In this document: positions 29,123 through 38,866 of the stretch, piece after piece
Numbering within the stretch: the first letter of the stretch is position 1
Layout of the letters: every line of letters begins with the position of its first letter
Assembly (NCBI RefSeq): GCF_011046245.1
Contig: NZ_CP049241.1
Span: 1,621,001 to 1,685,000 of the forward strand
Length of the DNA stretch: 64,000 nucleotides
Direction of reading: 5' to 3'
Source: Allorhizobium pseudoryzae
Lineage (GTDB): Bacteria > Pseudomonadota > Alphaproteobacteria > Rhizobiales > Rhizobiaceae
Notes under the pieces: generated by a model
Database searches by the model: none
What the model saw: the letters and a program-made list of their open reading frames with translations, nothing else
Told to the model about the DNA's origin: nothing
Program-made: the position numbers and the translations under genes

Positions 29123-32100
29123 CACCGTCTTCCGCATCGGCCGTCGACCATTCGGCAACCCGGGCGAGATGATCATACTCGCCGCCGAAATCGCTCTGCA
29201 TCACCGGAATGACGCGGGAAGCAAACCCAACGCTGTTGTCGCGCAGACGTTTGACGAGCGTGGTCAGTTGCGTGATCGAATCCTCGGCCAGTTCGATCGC
29301 CGATTTTGGCTGGGTCGTCGCCGTTGCGCGGGCGCCCTCGTTGTTGACTTTGTCGCACGTGAAACGTTCGCCGGGGCGCAGTCGGACATAGAGGAGATTG
29401 TCCGGCCGCTGGGCGCCGAGTGCCTTGAAGGCACCGGCTTGCAGGGCGGCCGCCTCCAGCGCCAGTTGCGGGTCGAGCAGCGCGCGGGCCTGGGCGGGCG
29501 AGGGGTTCAGCCCCGTTTTGTAGTCTATGATGTCGGCATCGCCGGACCCTTTGAGGTCGATCCGATCGGCGATACCGGTGAGCCGGATACCTGCCTCCGT
29601 AAGCTCGAAGCCCGCCGGAAGCTCCGTATAGGTCTTGCGGATATCCGGCGCACGATCGGCCTCCCAGCGCAGGAAGGCGCGGGCCACCTCGCGAAAGCGC
29701 GGACGCCAGACCTGGTCGATATGCGGCGGCAGGTTTTCCCGGTCGAACTCTTCATTAGTCACCCGGCGCATCACCTCTTCGGCATGCGGCGTGCCGGGCA
29801 CCGGGGCCACCCGCGTGTAGCGCTCGATGATCCGGTGGTAGAGCGTGCCGCGTTCGGCAGCACCGGGATCCTCGTTGAACGGCTCCAGCGGATCGAGTTT
29901 CAGGATACGGCGGGCATAAATCGAATAGGGGTCGCGGCGCAGCCGGCCCACTTCGCTGAAGGAATATTTCGCCGGCTGCAGATCGGCGGGCGGTGTCGGC
30001 GCCGGGCGTTTCGTCAGCGTCTGCTTGTCGCTCAGCTCACTGTCATCCAGTTGCTGGGCCCATTGACGATAGGCGGTGCCGCGGGCTCGCAGGTCGCGAC
30101 CCAGCTGCTCACCGCCAAGCGCCAGCAGGCGCTGCAGCCAGCGGGAGGCCACTGTCGGGGCACCACCTTTGCGCAGCGAGCGGGAGTAGACCAGCCGACG
30201 CGTGCCGTTTGCCATCTCGAAGTCGTGCGCCAGCTGGCCGATCTTGCGTTCCGGCGGTTCCAGCCCGATGTCGGTCTTCATGCTGCGCGACAGGAAGGGA
30301 TTGTTGACCGACTGGCCCGGCCAGGAACCCTCGTTCAGCCCGCCGAGGATCATCGTGTCCACCCGCTGCAGGCGCGATTCCAGCGTACCGAAGATGAAAA
30401 CGCGCGGATGGCTGAGCTGCCGGGGTTTCACCGCTTCGCTGGCGAGAAGCGCGGCCATGATGTCGATCCACTGCGGCCCATCCGCCTCAATCTGTCCGTC
30501 GGTCTCGATGATTTCGGACAGCACGGCGGCGAGGCGTTCGCCCGCCTCTCCCGTCCAGAGGGGGCGGAGATCTTGTTCGGCATTGGCAGCTATCGCTTCG
30601 AGCACGCGGCCAGTCCGGGTGGCCCAGTCGGACAAGGGCAGCTTGGCGGAGATCCGCCGGCCATCGGGCATCCGGGTGATCAGGACTTCCGCCAGCGGTT
30701 CGACCGCCGCCTGGATTTTTTCCGCCAGAGCCAATGCCCGGTCGCGTGCGTCCTCCGGCAGCGAGAGACGCCATTGCGGGGTGTGGCGGTCCTCGTCCTG
30801 CTCCTTCAGGCGCTGCTGGAGGAGGGGAAGAAGCGAGGCAATATCCGGTTCGCCGGTGCCGCCGCGCAAGCCCAGAAGCTCCAGTGCTTCGCGGGCCGGG
30901 CGGCAATCCCCGCTTGCCATGCCGAAACAGGCGAGCGGATGTTTCAGGAGCGCGGTGATCGCGACGGGATCGCCGGGCCGCAGGATCGATTCCAGCACGA
31001 GGGTCAGCAGCGTGCCCTGCGGCGTGGCGGAAAGAGGCGTGCCGGCGGTATCGTCGGCGGTGATTCCGAAACGGGCAAGTTCCGCCGTCACGCGGTGGGC
31101 CAAAGCCCGGTCAGGCGTGATGAGCGCCGCTTGGGATGGTCCGTCGGCACCCGGTTCCTCCAGCGCCAGCCGGAGCGCAATCGCGATGGCGGTCGCCTCC
31201 TCGCGCTCGTTGGCGGCCTCGATCAGCGCCACATCGGCAAAGGCAGCGGCGACGGTGCCGGCCGATGTCGATTGCCGCCAGGCGTTCCAGCGATCGGTGG
31301 CGTCTGCCGGTGCCAAGGCCTGGGAGAGCAGGTCCGCCCGGCACTTCAGATCCCCCGGCGCATCGCCCAGGATGGAAACCTCGTCGCGCGACACCTGAAG
31401 CCGCTGCAGCAGACGGTAGAGACCGTATTGCGGGTGGCTGCGGCTGGTCGGATCGGGTTTTAAGCCGTCCGCGCCCTTGCCCAGCATCACCCATTGCTCG
31501 TCCGGCATGGAAAGATCGAGACCCGGCAGAATGACCGCACCGTTGGGAAGAGCCGCGATGGCGGCGATGAGATGCGCGGCGGCCGGAACCGAGCCGGTGG
31601 ACCCGGCGACGATGACCGGCCCGTCGTGGCTGCGTTCAGTGATCCGCCGCGCTTCGGCATTGATCCGCGCCGCCTGGTGTTTTGCCGGCGAAGACCGGCG
31701 CAGCTCTTCCAGCCGCGCCGGCCAAAAGGCACTGGCGATCTTCAGAAATTCCGCCGTCAGCTGCCACCAGAGCGAATGTTCGGCCGTCTGCAGCCGTTCG
31801 AGATCCGACCAGTCCCGCTCTTCGGTCTCGATCGCATCGATCAACTCAGCGAGTGACCGCGCTAGCCAGATGGCATCCGCCGGGCTTGCCGGTGCCACCA
31901 GCGGCGAGTCTTGGTGCACGTCCATGATGGCGCGGGGCAGGGTGTTGCGCCAGGCCAGGATCAGCCGGCCGAGCTCCAGCAGACGCGCGGTGCCGCTGAT
32001 CGGAACCGCGAGATCTATCTCTTCGGGCGCCACGAGATCAAAGAAACCCTCGTCGTCATCGGTCTCGCCCAGCGGCCGGACGATCGGCAGGATCGCCGAA

Positions 32101-32315
32101 CGACCGCCGAGCAGCTCGACGAATTCCGAGCGCAGCACACGCGCCGCACGCCGGGTCGGCACATAGATCGTCACCTTGGAGAGGGACAGCGGATCGTCGG
32201 CATCGTAGCGGAAGGAAGGCAGCACGCGCCCGTCGCAGAGACCGGCAGCCACCGTGCGCAGGAATGGCACGGCGGCAGGAATGGTCAGAATGCGTTTCTC
32301 CCGATGATCCGCCAT
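29109..32315 (-). CDS. addB: Double-strand break repair protein AddB
   Basis: AddB is the second subunit of AddAB; it supplies Chi recognition and the second nuclease domain. The 1068-residue protein matches alphaproteobacterial AddB. A helicase-like N terminus (TIYVPTRRAARVLRSEF) lacks a good Walker A, in line with a structural rather than catalytic helicase domain. The RecB-like nuclease motif DIIDYKTG is near residue 930. TRRLVYSRSLRKGGAP and LGGLNEGSWPGQSVNNPFLS are family landmarks. The stop overlaps addA. The gene is preceded by the MurU-like gene, so it may belong to a longer transcription unit with it. Confidence 0.94.
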   Translation of the reverse strand: MADHREKRILTIPAAVPFLRTVAAGLCDGRVLPSFRYDADDPLSLSKVTIYVPTRRAARVLRSEFVELLGGRSAILPIVRPLGETDDDEGFFDLVAPEEIDLAVPISGTARLLELGRLILAWRNTLPRAIMDVHQDSPLVAPASPADAIWLARSLAELIDAIETEERDWSDLERLQTAEHSLWWQLTAEFLKIASAFWPARLEELRRSSPAKHQAARINAEARRITERSHDGPVIVAGSTGSVPAAAHLIAAIAALPNGAVILPGLDLSMPDEQWVMLGKGADGLKPDPTSRSHPQYGLYRLLQRLQVSRDEVSILGDAPGDLKCRADLLSQALAPADATDRWNAWRQSTSAGTVAAAFADVALIEAANEREEATAIAIALRLALEEPGADGPSQAALITPDRALAHRVTAELARFGITADDTAGTPLSATPQGTLLTLVLESILRPGDPVAITALLKHPLACFGMASGDCRPAREALELLGLRGGTGEPDIASLLPLLQQRLKEQDEDRHTPQWRLSLPEDARDRALALAEKIQAAVEPLAEVLITRMPDGRRISAKLPLSDWATRTGRVLEAIAANAEQDLRPLWTGEAGERLAAVLSEIIETDGQIEADGPQWIDIMAALLASEAVKPRQLSHPRVFIFGTLESRLQRVDTMILGGLNEGSWPGQSVNNPFLSRSMKTDIGLEPPERKIGQLAHDFEMANGTRRLVYSRSLRKGGAPTVASRWLQRLLALGGEQLGRDLRARGTAYRQWAQQLDDSELSDKQTLTKRPAPTPPADLQPAKYSFSEVGRLRRDPYSIYARRILKLDPLEPFNEDPGAAERGTLYHRIIERYTRVAPVPGTPHAEEVMRRVTNEEFDRENLPPHIDQVWRPRFREVARAFLRWEADRAPDIRKTYTELPAGFELTEAGIRLTGIADRIDLKGSGDADIIDYKTGLNPSPAQARALLDPQLALEAAALQAGAFKALGAQRPDNLLYVRLRPGERFTCDKVNNEGARATATTQPKSAIELAEDSITQLTTLVKRLRDNSVGFASRVIPVMQSDFGGEYDHLARVAEWSTADAEDGDADD

Positions 32316-32319
32316 GGCA

Positions 32320-33051
32320 TCAGGCCGGAACGGAACGGCTGGCGAGAAAGGCCTCCGCCTGTTCGAGTTCCTGAGGAGAACCGACCGTCAGCCAATGACC
32401 GGCAAGCTCGATGGCAAACAGCCGCTGCCTTGCAATCGCCTTGTCGAAAGTGAGGTTGAGGTTGAAGGCTGTCTCCGGCGCATCGGCGAGGAAATCGGTG
32501 TGCATGACGAAGGCGCCCGAATAGACCACGGGATCGGGATCGCCTGCCTGATAGCGGGTGAGCCGGCCATCGGGATGCAGGCGGAAATCCATCTTCCCCG
32601 CATGGCAGACGACGCGCTCCGGGCGCGCGCAGAGCATCAGCATGTCCATGCGTGACGGATCGAACTCAGCCATCAGCCGCTGCAGATTGGAAGGCACGCC
32701 ATCCGGTTCTCCAACCCAGAACAGATCGGCGTTCATCACCAGCACGAGGCCGGGCGGCAGGAGCTTCAGCCCCTTGGCAAGCCCACCGCCATTGTTCATC
32801 AGCTGCGCGCGCTCGTCCGAAATCAGGATGTCCAGATCCGTGCGGCCGGCCAGATAGGCCTCCATCTGGTCGGCGTGATGATGCACGTTGATCGCCACGG
32901 TCCGAATACCGGCCGCTGCGATCGCGTCCAGCACATAATCGATCATGGGCTGACCACCGACAGGAACGAGCGGTTTCGGCATCCGGTCGGTGAGGGGACG
33001 AAGACGGGTGCCAAGCCCTGCGGCCAGCACCATGGCATTCTCGACACGCAT
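32320..33051 (-). CDS. murU: Sugar-1-phosphate nucleotidyltransferase, MurNAc-1-phosphate uridylyltransferase (MurU)-like
   Basis: This 243-residue nucleotidyltransferase starts with MVLAAGLGTRLRPLT and MPKPLVPVGGQPMI, the nucleotide-binding signature. INVHHHADQME near 55 and VMNADLFWVG near 105 match the family. It follows directly (4-base gap) a gene encoding an AmgK-type kinase. In Pseudomonas, AmgK phosphorylates MurNAc at carbon 1 and MurU then makes UDP-MurNAc, bypassing de novo synthesis and reducing fosfomycin sensitivity. The neighbour pair supports that role. The specific substrate is inferred; other hexose-1-phosphates are possible. Confidence 0.85.
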   Translation of the reverse strand: MRVENAMVLAAGLGTRLRPLTDRMPKPLVPVGGQPMIDYVLDAIAAAGIRTVAINVHHHADQMEAYLAGRTDLDILISDERAQLMNNGGGLAKGLKLLPPGLVLVMNADLFWVGEPDGVPSNLQRLMAEFDPSRMDMLMLCARPERVVCHAGKMDFRLHPDGRLTRYQAGDPDPVVYSGAFVMHTDFLADAPETAFNLNLTFDKAIARQRLFAIELAGHWLTVGSPQELEQAEAFLASRSVPA

Positions 33052-33055
33052 CAGA

Positions 33056-34576
33056 TCAAGCCCTGGATTCGCTGAACTCTATGCCTGCTTGTGCCATCCA
33101 TTGGCGCAAGGGTGCAAGCACGGGATGCGAAAGAACATCATTGAGATAGGCAAGCGTGCGCGGCATGTGGCGCATGTAGCCCGGCTTTCCGTCTCGCTCC
33201 TTCAGCCGCACCCAGAGCCCGATCAGCTTGCAGTTGCGCTGGGCCGCCATGATGGCAAAGGCCATCCGGAAACGGTCTGCGTCGAAGGGGCCTTGCGCCT
33301 GTCTCTGGCGAAGGTAATGTTCCAGAAGCGTTGCGCGGAGCGCTGGCGGAATGGTGACGCGCGCATCCTGCACCAGCGAGGCCACATCATAGGCCGTCGG
33401 TCCGATCATTGCGTCCTGGAAATCGATGAGACCGACCCGTTTGAGGCCGGTCGCCTCCGGCTGCCAGAGAAGGTTCGGCGAATGGTAATCGCGCAGCAGC
33501 AGGTGCCGCTCGCAATCCGCCAGCATCCGGATCAGGTCGTCCCATATGTCGCTGAACGATTGGCGTTCGAGATCGCTGGCAGTCTCCCCGCCGCGTTTCC
33601 ACGGCAGGTACCAGTCGAGCAAGAGCCGGGTTTCCATCTTCATCGCCACCGGATCGAAATCCGGAACGTGATGCCGATGCGTCGGCGAGACTGGAAGATC
33701 GCGAACCGGTGCCGTGCCGTGCAGATGAGCCAGACATTCGACGGATGCCAGATACCGTTCGGCAATCGGCGCGCCGTCCTCATCCAGCACGCCATCCTGC
33801 CCCAGATCCTCGATCAGCATCAGGCCCTGATCGTAATCCACCGCCAGCACGTCCGGCGCCAGAAGACCGATCTCCCGCAGATGCCGGGCGATGGCGACGA
33901 AGGGATAGGCGTCTTCGGCCAGATGAGCGACCTTGGGATAGGCTTTCCCGTCCAGAACCGGCGGTCCCTCCGGGCGCCTCGGCCAGTCCATCAGGATCAG
34001 GGGCGTGCCGTCCGCAATCGTCAGCGTTTCATAGGCGCGGAAGGAGGCGTCGCCGCTCAGGAACCGGCGGGTCGCGGTGCCGTAACCGTGGTCTGTCAGA
34101 AATTGTCGGATGGCCAGCACACGGCGAAGCCTTGCTGCCATGTCCGGGGGCGCGTCAATCTCTGCGCGGCGTCCCGTCTCGGTATGCGAAAGTGTCAGAC
34201 GAATGCGATCCTTCGGCAGCTCCGCCTCGGCCATTTCTGGCCATTCCACAAGGCATATCCCGTCGGACAGAGCCTCATCGAAACCCAGTTCATCGAGTTC
34301 GGAGCCATCAGCCAGACGGTAGAGGTCGAAATGTGCCACCGGAATGCGGAGTTCATAACTCTGGACCAGCGTAAAGGTCGGGCTCGGCACTTCGAGATCC
34401 GAATCATCGGCCATGGCCCGCAGGAAGGCGCGGGCGAGTGTCGATTTTCCGGCGCCCAGATCACCGGAAAGAGCAAGGCAGCTTCCCGGCTTCAGCGCGA
34501 GTGCCAGATCTTCGCCGAAGCGGATCGTGTCCGCCTCGTTTGCGAGTTCCACGACGATCCGGTCGTCAGCAATCAT
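33056..34576 (-). CDS. Fusion of tRNA t6A synthesis ATPase TsaE with an AmgK-type phosphotransferase
   Basis: Residues 1 to about 150 are TsaE, the ATPase needed for threonylcarbamoyladenosine at tRNA position 37. P-loop GDLGAGKST is near 40, PSPTFTLVQSY near 65, and ICLVEWPEM near 107. Residues from about 160 to 506 form an aminoglycoside-phosphotransferase-like kinase with the catalytic stretch LLLRDYHSPNLLW near 345 and metal-binding LIDFQDAMIG near 370. This half resembles AmgK, the anomeric MurNAc/GlcNAc kinase. One continuous frame spans both domains with no internal stop. The MurU-like gene follows by 4 bases, and the start overlaps the divL stop. Domain calls are firm; the sugar substrate is inferred. 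Confidence 0.88.
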   Translation of the reverse strand: MIADDRIVVELANEADTIRFGEDLALALKPGSCLALSGDLGAGKSTLARAFLRAMADDSDLEVPSPTFTLVQSYELRIPVAHFDLYRLADGSELDELGFDEALSDGICLVEWPEMAEAELPKDRIRLTLSHTETGRRAEIDAPPDMAARLRRVLAIRQFLTDHGYGTATRRFLSGDASFRAYETLTIADGTPLILMDWPRRPEGPPVLDGKAYPKVAHLAEDAYPFVAIARHLREIGLLAPDVLAVDYDQGLMLIEDLGQDGVLDEDGAPIAERYLASVECLAHLHGTAPVRDLPVSPTHRHHVPDFDPVAMKMETRLLLDWYLPWKRGGETASDLERQSFSDIWDDLIRMLADCERHLLLRDYHSPNLLWQPEATGLKRVGLIDFQDAMIGPTAYDVASLVQDARVTIPPALRATLLEHYLRQRQAQGPFDADRFRMAFAIMAAQRNCKLIGLWVRLKERDGKPGYMRHMPRTLAYLNDVLSHPVLAPLRQWMAQAGIEFSESRA

Positions 34577-37149
34577 TCGGCAGCGACGGAACGAAAGGAG
34601 ACGGCGCTGGGAATGCGGCAGGTGACGGTGGTGCCATCACCCGGCCGGCTGTCGATCTTCACATCGCCCTTGTGCAGGTTGACGAAGCTTTCGACGATCG
34701 ACAGGCCAAGGCCCGCACCGCTGCGCTTGCCGCCCTTGCCGCTCGAGAAGCGATCGAACACGGTTTCCAGCATCTCCTGGGCAATGCCCGGGCCCTTGTC
34801 GGCGACGGAGAAGAAGAAATCATTGCCGGTGCGCCAGCTGCTGAGCGTGATGGTGGAGCCTTCCGGCGAAAAATTCGCCGCATTGGTGATCAGCTTGATG
34901 AGGATCTGCTTCAGGCGCTGCTGATCAGCCACGATCCTGCCCATGCCCTTCGGCGCGACGATTTCCAGCATCACCGTGTTTTCATGCAGCCGGTCGGCAA
35001 TCTGCATCGCCACATCGTCGAGCAGATCGTCGATGTCCATCTCCGAATAGTTCAGCTCCATGATGCCGGCATCGACGGTCGCCAGATCCAGGATGTCGTT
35101 GACGATGGTCAGCAACACCGAGGAAGAGGTGGAGATGTGGTCGATATATTCGGCCTGCCGCTCGTTGAGTGAGCCGATGCCAGGTGTCTTCAACAGGTCG
35201 GTGAAGCCGATGATGTTGGTGAGCGGCGAACGCAGTTCGTAGGAGACGTGCTGGACGAAATCGTTCTTCAACTCGTCGGCCTTGCGCAGCGCCTCGTTCT
35301 TTTCCTTCAGCGCCCGCTCGGCGCGCGCGCTGTCCGTCATGTCGACGAAGGTCAGCATCGTCTGTGCATTCGGCAGTGGTGTGGCAGCGTAATCCAACAC
35401 GATGCCGGAGAACAGCTCGAACGTGCCCTGCAGCGACGGGCGTTCGTCGTCGAAATTGGTCAGCATCTGGCCAAACAGGCGCCAGCCATCCGGCTTGTCA
35501 TATTCCAGCGCACAGGCCGCCTCGATGGCCCGGATATGCGTGCCGGGCTTCGTCTGGTCTTCGGTCAGGCCCCAAAGCGCCCGGAAGGCGGGGTTGGAGA
35601 GGCGGATGCGCCCATCCGGTCCAAAGACGGCGACACCTTCGGTGAGGTGGTCGATGGTCTCACCCTGCACCTTCACCAGCGTGTTGTAGCGCGTTTCCAG
35701 ATCCACCTGTTCGGTGAGGTTTTCGAAGACCCAGGTGGCCCCGCCCTGCGGATGGGCGGTCGCGATCACCTGCAGCGTCTGGCCGTTCGGCAGGTGCCAG
35801 CGGTTGGTCTGCGTGTCGAGCGCGCGGTAGACGGAGAGCACGCTTTCCTTCCAGTTGCGCCAGTTGAGCTGTTCCGGCAGCTTGTTCTGGCTGCGCAACC
35901 GGTCGAGCAGCTCGTTGTGGTCCGGTCGGCTTTCCAGGAAACCAAGATCGAGATCCCACAGCCGCACGAAAGCCTGGTTGTAGAATTGCAGCCGCTGGTC
36001 CCGGTCGAAGATCGCCACCGGCGTCGCCAGGTGATCCAGCGTCTCGGCGTGACTCTTCAGCGTCCGGTGCAGTTCCGCCTTGATGCTCTCGGCTTCGGAA
36101 ACATCGATCGCCATGCCGGCGGAGCCAGCCTTGCCCACCACATCCACCACGTCGAAGACGGTGCGGTTGCCGCTGACGACGGTCGAGATGCGATCGTGGA
36201 AGGGGGAATCGACCGTCGCCGTGGCGCGGATCTTTTCGCGTGCGATCGTGCCAAGGAATTCACGGCTTTCCTGCACGGCCTGCGAAGCGCTGGAGGCTTC
36301 CACCGCCTCGCCATAGGCGTGGTTGACCCAGGCCAGATTGCCATCACGGTCACGGTGCCAGACCGGCTGTTCCAGCGCATCCAGCAGCGATTGGAAGAGG
36401 TTGATCGAGGAGACCAGCCTTTCGCGCTCGATCTTCAGTTCCGCGAGTTCCGCGCGAAGATTGTCGAGGGCGATGAACCGGACAAAGGCCTTGCCGCCGG
36501 AGACGCGGCCCTGCACTTCGAGGATTTCGTCCCGATTGGTTTCCACCACCATGTCGAAGCTGCGAGCCTGCCCGCGCAGACCTTCGACCGCATGCTCCAG
36601 TTCGGCTGCGGAGTGGGCGCGCATCCATTTGCCGAAGGCCAGAAACTGCTTGGCTTCCGAGGGCGCGCCGGTTTCCGGCGGCAGGTGGCCCAGAAATTCC
36701 GGGCGCGAGGGACCTGCTTCCCAGATCACGATACGCCGGTTCTTTTCGGCAATCAGCGCTTCATATTTCGAGATCGTCTGCTGGGCATCCGAGAGCGCGC
36801 CCCGCATCTCCTGGCTTTCGGCCTCCAGATGCGTGCGCTGGCGAAACAGCCAGATCGACGAGAAGAGAGCCGCCGCAATCGCGCCGATGGCGAGAGAGGG
36901 GAAGATCACCTCGGAGGAGGTGAACAGGCGGGCCGCCGGCAGGCGTGCATCCTGCGCGAGCGCAATGCCGGCCATGCCGGAAAGCGCCGTGCCTGTCAGC
37001 GCCGCCCGGGCGATGTGAACCACGCGCGAAAGGCTGCTCAGTCTTTTAGGTGTCACGTGTTCCGCCATCCATCGTCCACCGATTGCCGGCGCCTCGTTGC
37101 CGTCATCGGTCTTGGCCCGCCCGGGGTGAGCCGTAGAAATTTCCGCCAT
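34573..37149 (-). CDS. divL: DivL-type PAS-containing tyrosine pseudo-histidine kinase
   Basis: This 858-residue membrane-anchored sensor has hydrophobic segments near residues 45-65 and 80-100. At least three PAS-like regions follow (for example GNLAWVNHAYGEAV, QRLQFYNQAFVRLWDL, GRIRLSNPAFRALWGL). Dimerisation and ATPase domains close the protein (NAANFSPEG, VADKGPGIAQ, RSGAGLGLSIVESF). At the phospho-acceptor position the H-box reads HVSYELRSPL: tyrosine (about Y637, codon TAC at 35239-35241) replaces histidine. This is the hallmark of DivL, which in Caulobacter controls the CckA-CtrA cell-cycle pathway. The start at 37149 has GGAG 9 bases upstream; 37068 is an alternative. Confidence 0.88.
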   Translation of the reverse strand: MAEISTAHPGRAKTDDGNEAPAIGGRWMAEHVTPKRLSSLSRVVHIARAALTGTALSGMAGIALAQDARLPAARLFTSSEVIFPSLAIGAIAAALFSSIWLFRQRTHLEAESQEMRGALSDAQQTISKYEALIAEKNRRIVIWEAGPSRPEFLGHLPPETGAPSEAKQFLAFGKWMRAHSAAELEHAVEGLRGQARSFDMVVETNRDEILEVQGRVSGGKAFVRFIALDNLRAELAELKIERERLVSSINLFQSLLDALEQPVWHRDRDGNLAWVNHAYGEAVEASSASQAVQESREFLGTIAREKIRATATVDSPFHDRISTVVSGNRTVFDVVDVVGKAGSAGMAIDVSEAESIKAELHRTLKSHAETLDHLATPVAIFDRDQRLQFYNQAFVRLWDLDLGFLESRPDHNELLDRLRSQNKLPEQLNWRNWKESVLSVYRALDTQTNRWHLPNGQTLQVIATAHPQGGATWVFENLTEQVDLETRYNTLVKVQGETIDHLTEGVAVFGPDGRIRLSNPAFRALWGLTEDQTKPGTHIRAIEAACALEYDKPDGWRLFGQMLTNFDDERPSLQGTFELFSGIVLDYAATPLPNAQTMLTFVDMTDSARAERALKEKNEALRKADELKNDFVQHVSYELRSPLTNIIGFTDLLKTPGIGSLNERQAEYIDHISTSSSVLLTIVNDILDLATVDAGIMELNYSEMDIDDLLDDVAMQIADRLHENTVMLEIVAPKGMGRIVADQQRLKQILIKLITNAANFSPEGSTITLSSWRTGNDFFFSVADKGPGIAQEMLETVFDRFSSGKGGKRSGAGLGLSIVESFVNLHKGDVKIDSRPGDGTTVTCRIPSAVSFRSVAAE

Positions 37150-37280
37150 TCGGTCTGTCTCCGTCCAAGTGCCGCATCATCGACAAGACATCCCTGACCA
37201 CGCGGCCAACGCCTTCAGCCTGCGCGAATCGAGTCTGAAAACAATATCTGCTTCGGAAATCGAGGCAAAGGGTGGGCCGC

Positions 37281-37315
37281 AAAAAAGAAAGCCGCGGACT
37301 TGTCAAGTCCGCGGC
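37281..37315 (-). terminator. Intrinsic terminator of ahcY
   Basis: GCCGCGGACTT and AAGTCCGCGGC form an 11-bp stem with a 3-base loop, followed on the minus strand by a T-rich tail (37281-37290). It lies 30 bases after the ahcY stop and isolates it from divL. Confidence 0.9.
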
Positions 37316-37345
37316 CACCATATCTTGTGGATTAGTCAGCTCACA

Positions 37346-38746
37346 TTAGTATCTGTAGTGCTCAGCCTTGAACGGGCCCGTCTTGGAGACACCGATATAG
37401 GACGCCTGTTCGTCGGAAAGCTCGGTCAGCTTCACGCCGAGCTTCGCCAGGTGCAGGCGGGCAACCTTCTCGTCGAGGTGCTTCGGCAGGATGTAGACGC
37501 CGGGCTTGTACTCTTCCGTCTTGGTGAACAGCTCGATCTGACCCAGCACCTGGTTGGTGAACGAGGCCGACATGACGAAGGACGGATGGCCCGTTGCATT
37601 GCCGAGGTTCAGGAGGCGGCCTTCCGACAGGAGGATCATGCGGTTGCCCTTCGGGAACTCGACCATGTCCACCTGCGGCTTGATGTTCGTCCACTTCAGG
37701 TTCTTGAGAGCCGCAACCTGGATCTCGTTGTCGAAGTGGCCGATATTGCCGACGATCGCCATGTCCTTCATCTCGCGCATATGATCGAGACGGATGACAT
37801 CCTTGTTGCCGGTGGTGGTGATGAAGATGTCGGCGCTGGAGACGACGTCTTCCAGCTGGACGACTTCGAACCCGTCCATGGCCGCCTGCAGGGCGCAGAT
37901 CGGATCGACTTCGGTAACCTTGACGCGGGCGCCGGCGCCGACGAGCGAGGCGGCCGAACCCTTGCCGACGTCACCGTAACCGCAGACGACGGCAACCTTG
38001 CCGGCCATCATCACGTCGGTTGCGCGGCGGATGCCGTCCACCAGCGATTCCTTGCAGCCGTACTTGTTGTCGAACTTCGACTTGGTGACGCTGTCGTTGA
38101 CGTTGATCGCCGGGAAGGGGAGGAGGCCCTTCTTGGCCAGTTCATAGAGGCGGTGAACGCCCGTGGTCGTCTCTTCGGTGACGCCCTTGATCGCGTCGCG
38201 CTGCTTGGTGAACCAGCCGGGGGATGCCTTGAGGCGCTTCTTGATCTGCGCGAACAGGATTTCTTCTTCTTCCGAACCCGGGTTCGACAGCACATCTTCG
38301 CCGGCTTCAGCGCGGGCGCCAAGCAGGATGTACATGGTGGCATCGCCGCCATCGTCGAGGATCATGTTGGAGACGCCGCCATCGGTCCACTGGAAGATGC
38401 GGTCGGTATATTCCCAGTATTCGGTCAGCGATTCGCCCTTGACGGCGAAGACCGGAATGCCGGCGGCTGCAATCGCAGCGGCAGCGTGGTCCTGGGTGGA
38501 GAAGATGTTGCAGGAGGCCCAGCGCACGTCGGCGCCCAGAACCTGCAGCGTCTCGATCAGGACGGCGGTCTGGATCGTCATGTGCAGCGAGCCGGAAATG
38601 CGTGCGCCCTTCAGCGGTTTCGAGGTGCCGAACTCTTCGCGGCAGGCCATCAGGCCCGGCATTTCGGTTTCGGCGATGTTGAGTTCCTTGCGGCCGTAAT
38701 CGGCAAGCGCGATATCCGCGACAATGTAATCTTTTTCAGTGGTCAT
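37346..38746 (-). CDS. ahcY: S-adenosyl-L-homocysteine hydrolase AhcY
   Basis: AhcY splits S-adenosylhomocysteine, the inhibitory product of methyltransferases, into adenosine and homocysteine. The 466-residue protein carries [17 protein letters not shown] near 53, [14 protein letters not shown] near 80, the NAD-binding [12 protein letters not shown] near 250 and the C-terminal [17 protein letters not shown]...HYRY tail. I use ATG at 38746 ([12 protein letters not shown]); the longer frame to 38812 would translate a leader full of hairpins. A perfect inverted repeat upstream (38867-38886) looks like an operator. The gene stands alone with its own terminator. Confidence 0.97.
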   Translation of the reverse strand: MTTEKDYIVADIALADYGRKELNIAETEMPGLMACREEFGTSKPLKGARISGSLHMTIQTAVLIETLQVLGADVRWASCNIFSTQDHAAAAIAAAGIPVFAVKGESLTEYWEYTDRIFQWTDGGVSNMILDDGGDATMYILLGARAEAGEDVLSNPGSEEEEILFAQIKKRLKASPGWFTKQRDAIKGVTEETTTGVHRLYELAKKGLLPFPAINVNDSVTKSKFDNKYGCKESLVDGIRRATDVMMAGKVAVVCGYGDVGKGSAASLVGAGARVKVTEVDPICALQAAMDGFEVVQLEDVVSSADIFITTTGNKDVIRLDHMREMKDMAIVGNIGHFDNEIQVAALKNLKWTNIKPQVDMVEFPKGNRMILLSEGRLLNLGNATGHPSFVMSASFTNQVLGQIELFTKTEEYKPGVYILPKHLDEKVARLHLAKLGVKLTELSDEQASYIGVSKTGPFKAEHYRY

Positions 38747-38773
38747 GGTGGCTCTCCAGCTCCGCAGGGGGCT

Positions 38774-38823
38774 ACCGCTCATCGTCAAGCGGCGTTCATC
38801 CAGCCGCTGCAACCCGCAGCGGC
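38774..38823 (-). promoter_or_regulatory. Two-hairpin leader of ahcY
   Basis: On the plus strand, GCCGCTGC (38803-38810) pairs with GCAGCGGC (38816-38823) around a 5-base loop. CCGCT (38775-38779) pairs with AGCGG (38788-38792) around an 8-base loop. Both would be present in the ahcY 5' leader between the operator-like repeat and the start codon. They do not clearly match the known SAH or SAM-II riboswitch consensus as I remember them. A structural or attenuating role is an inference. Confidence 0.4.
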
Positions 38824-38866
38824 GCTGCCCTCGATGTAGCAGGGTTCCCGGAAACTAGCAATAAGG

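Noticed and set aside
29351..29366. CACGTG with parS-like flanks inside addB
   Set aside because: It matches only 13 of 16 positions, lies in coding sequence and is far from the origin cluster.
28986..31463. An 825-codon open frame on the plus strand
   Set aside because: It is wholly antisense to addA and addB, whose motifs are clear; high GC makes long opposite-strand frames common here.
32990..34924. A 644-codon plus-strand open frame
   Set aside because: It is antisense to the TsaE-AmgK and divL genes and resembles no family.
37049..37064. CACGTG near the start of divL
   Set aside because: It matches only 10 of 16 parS positions, which is near chance for a site chosen by its CACGTG core.
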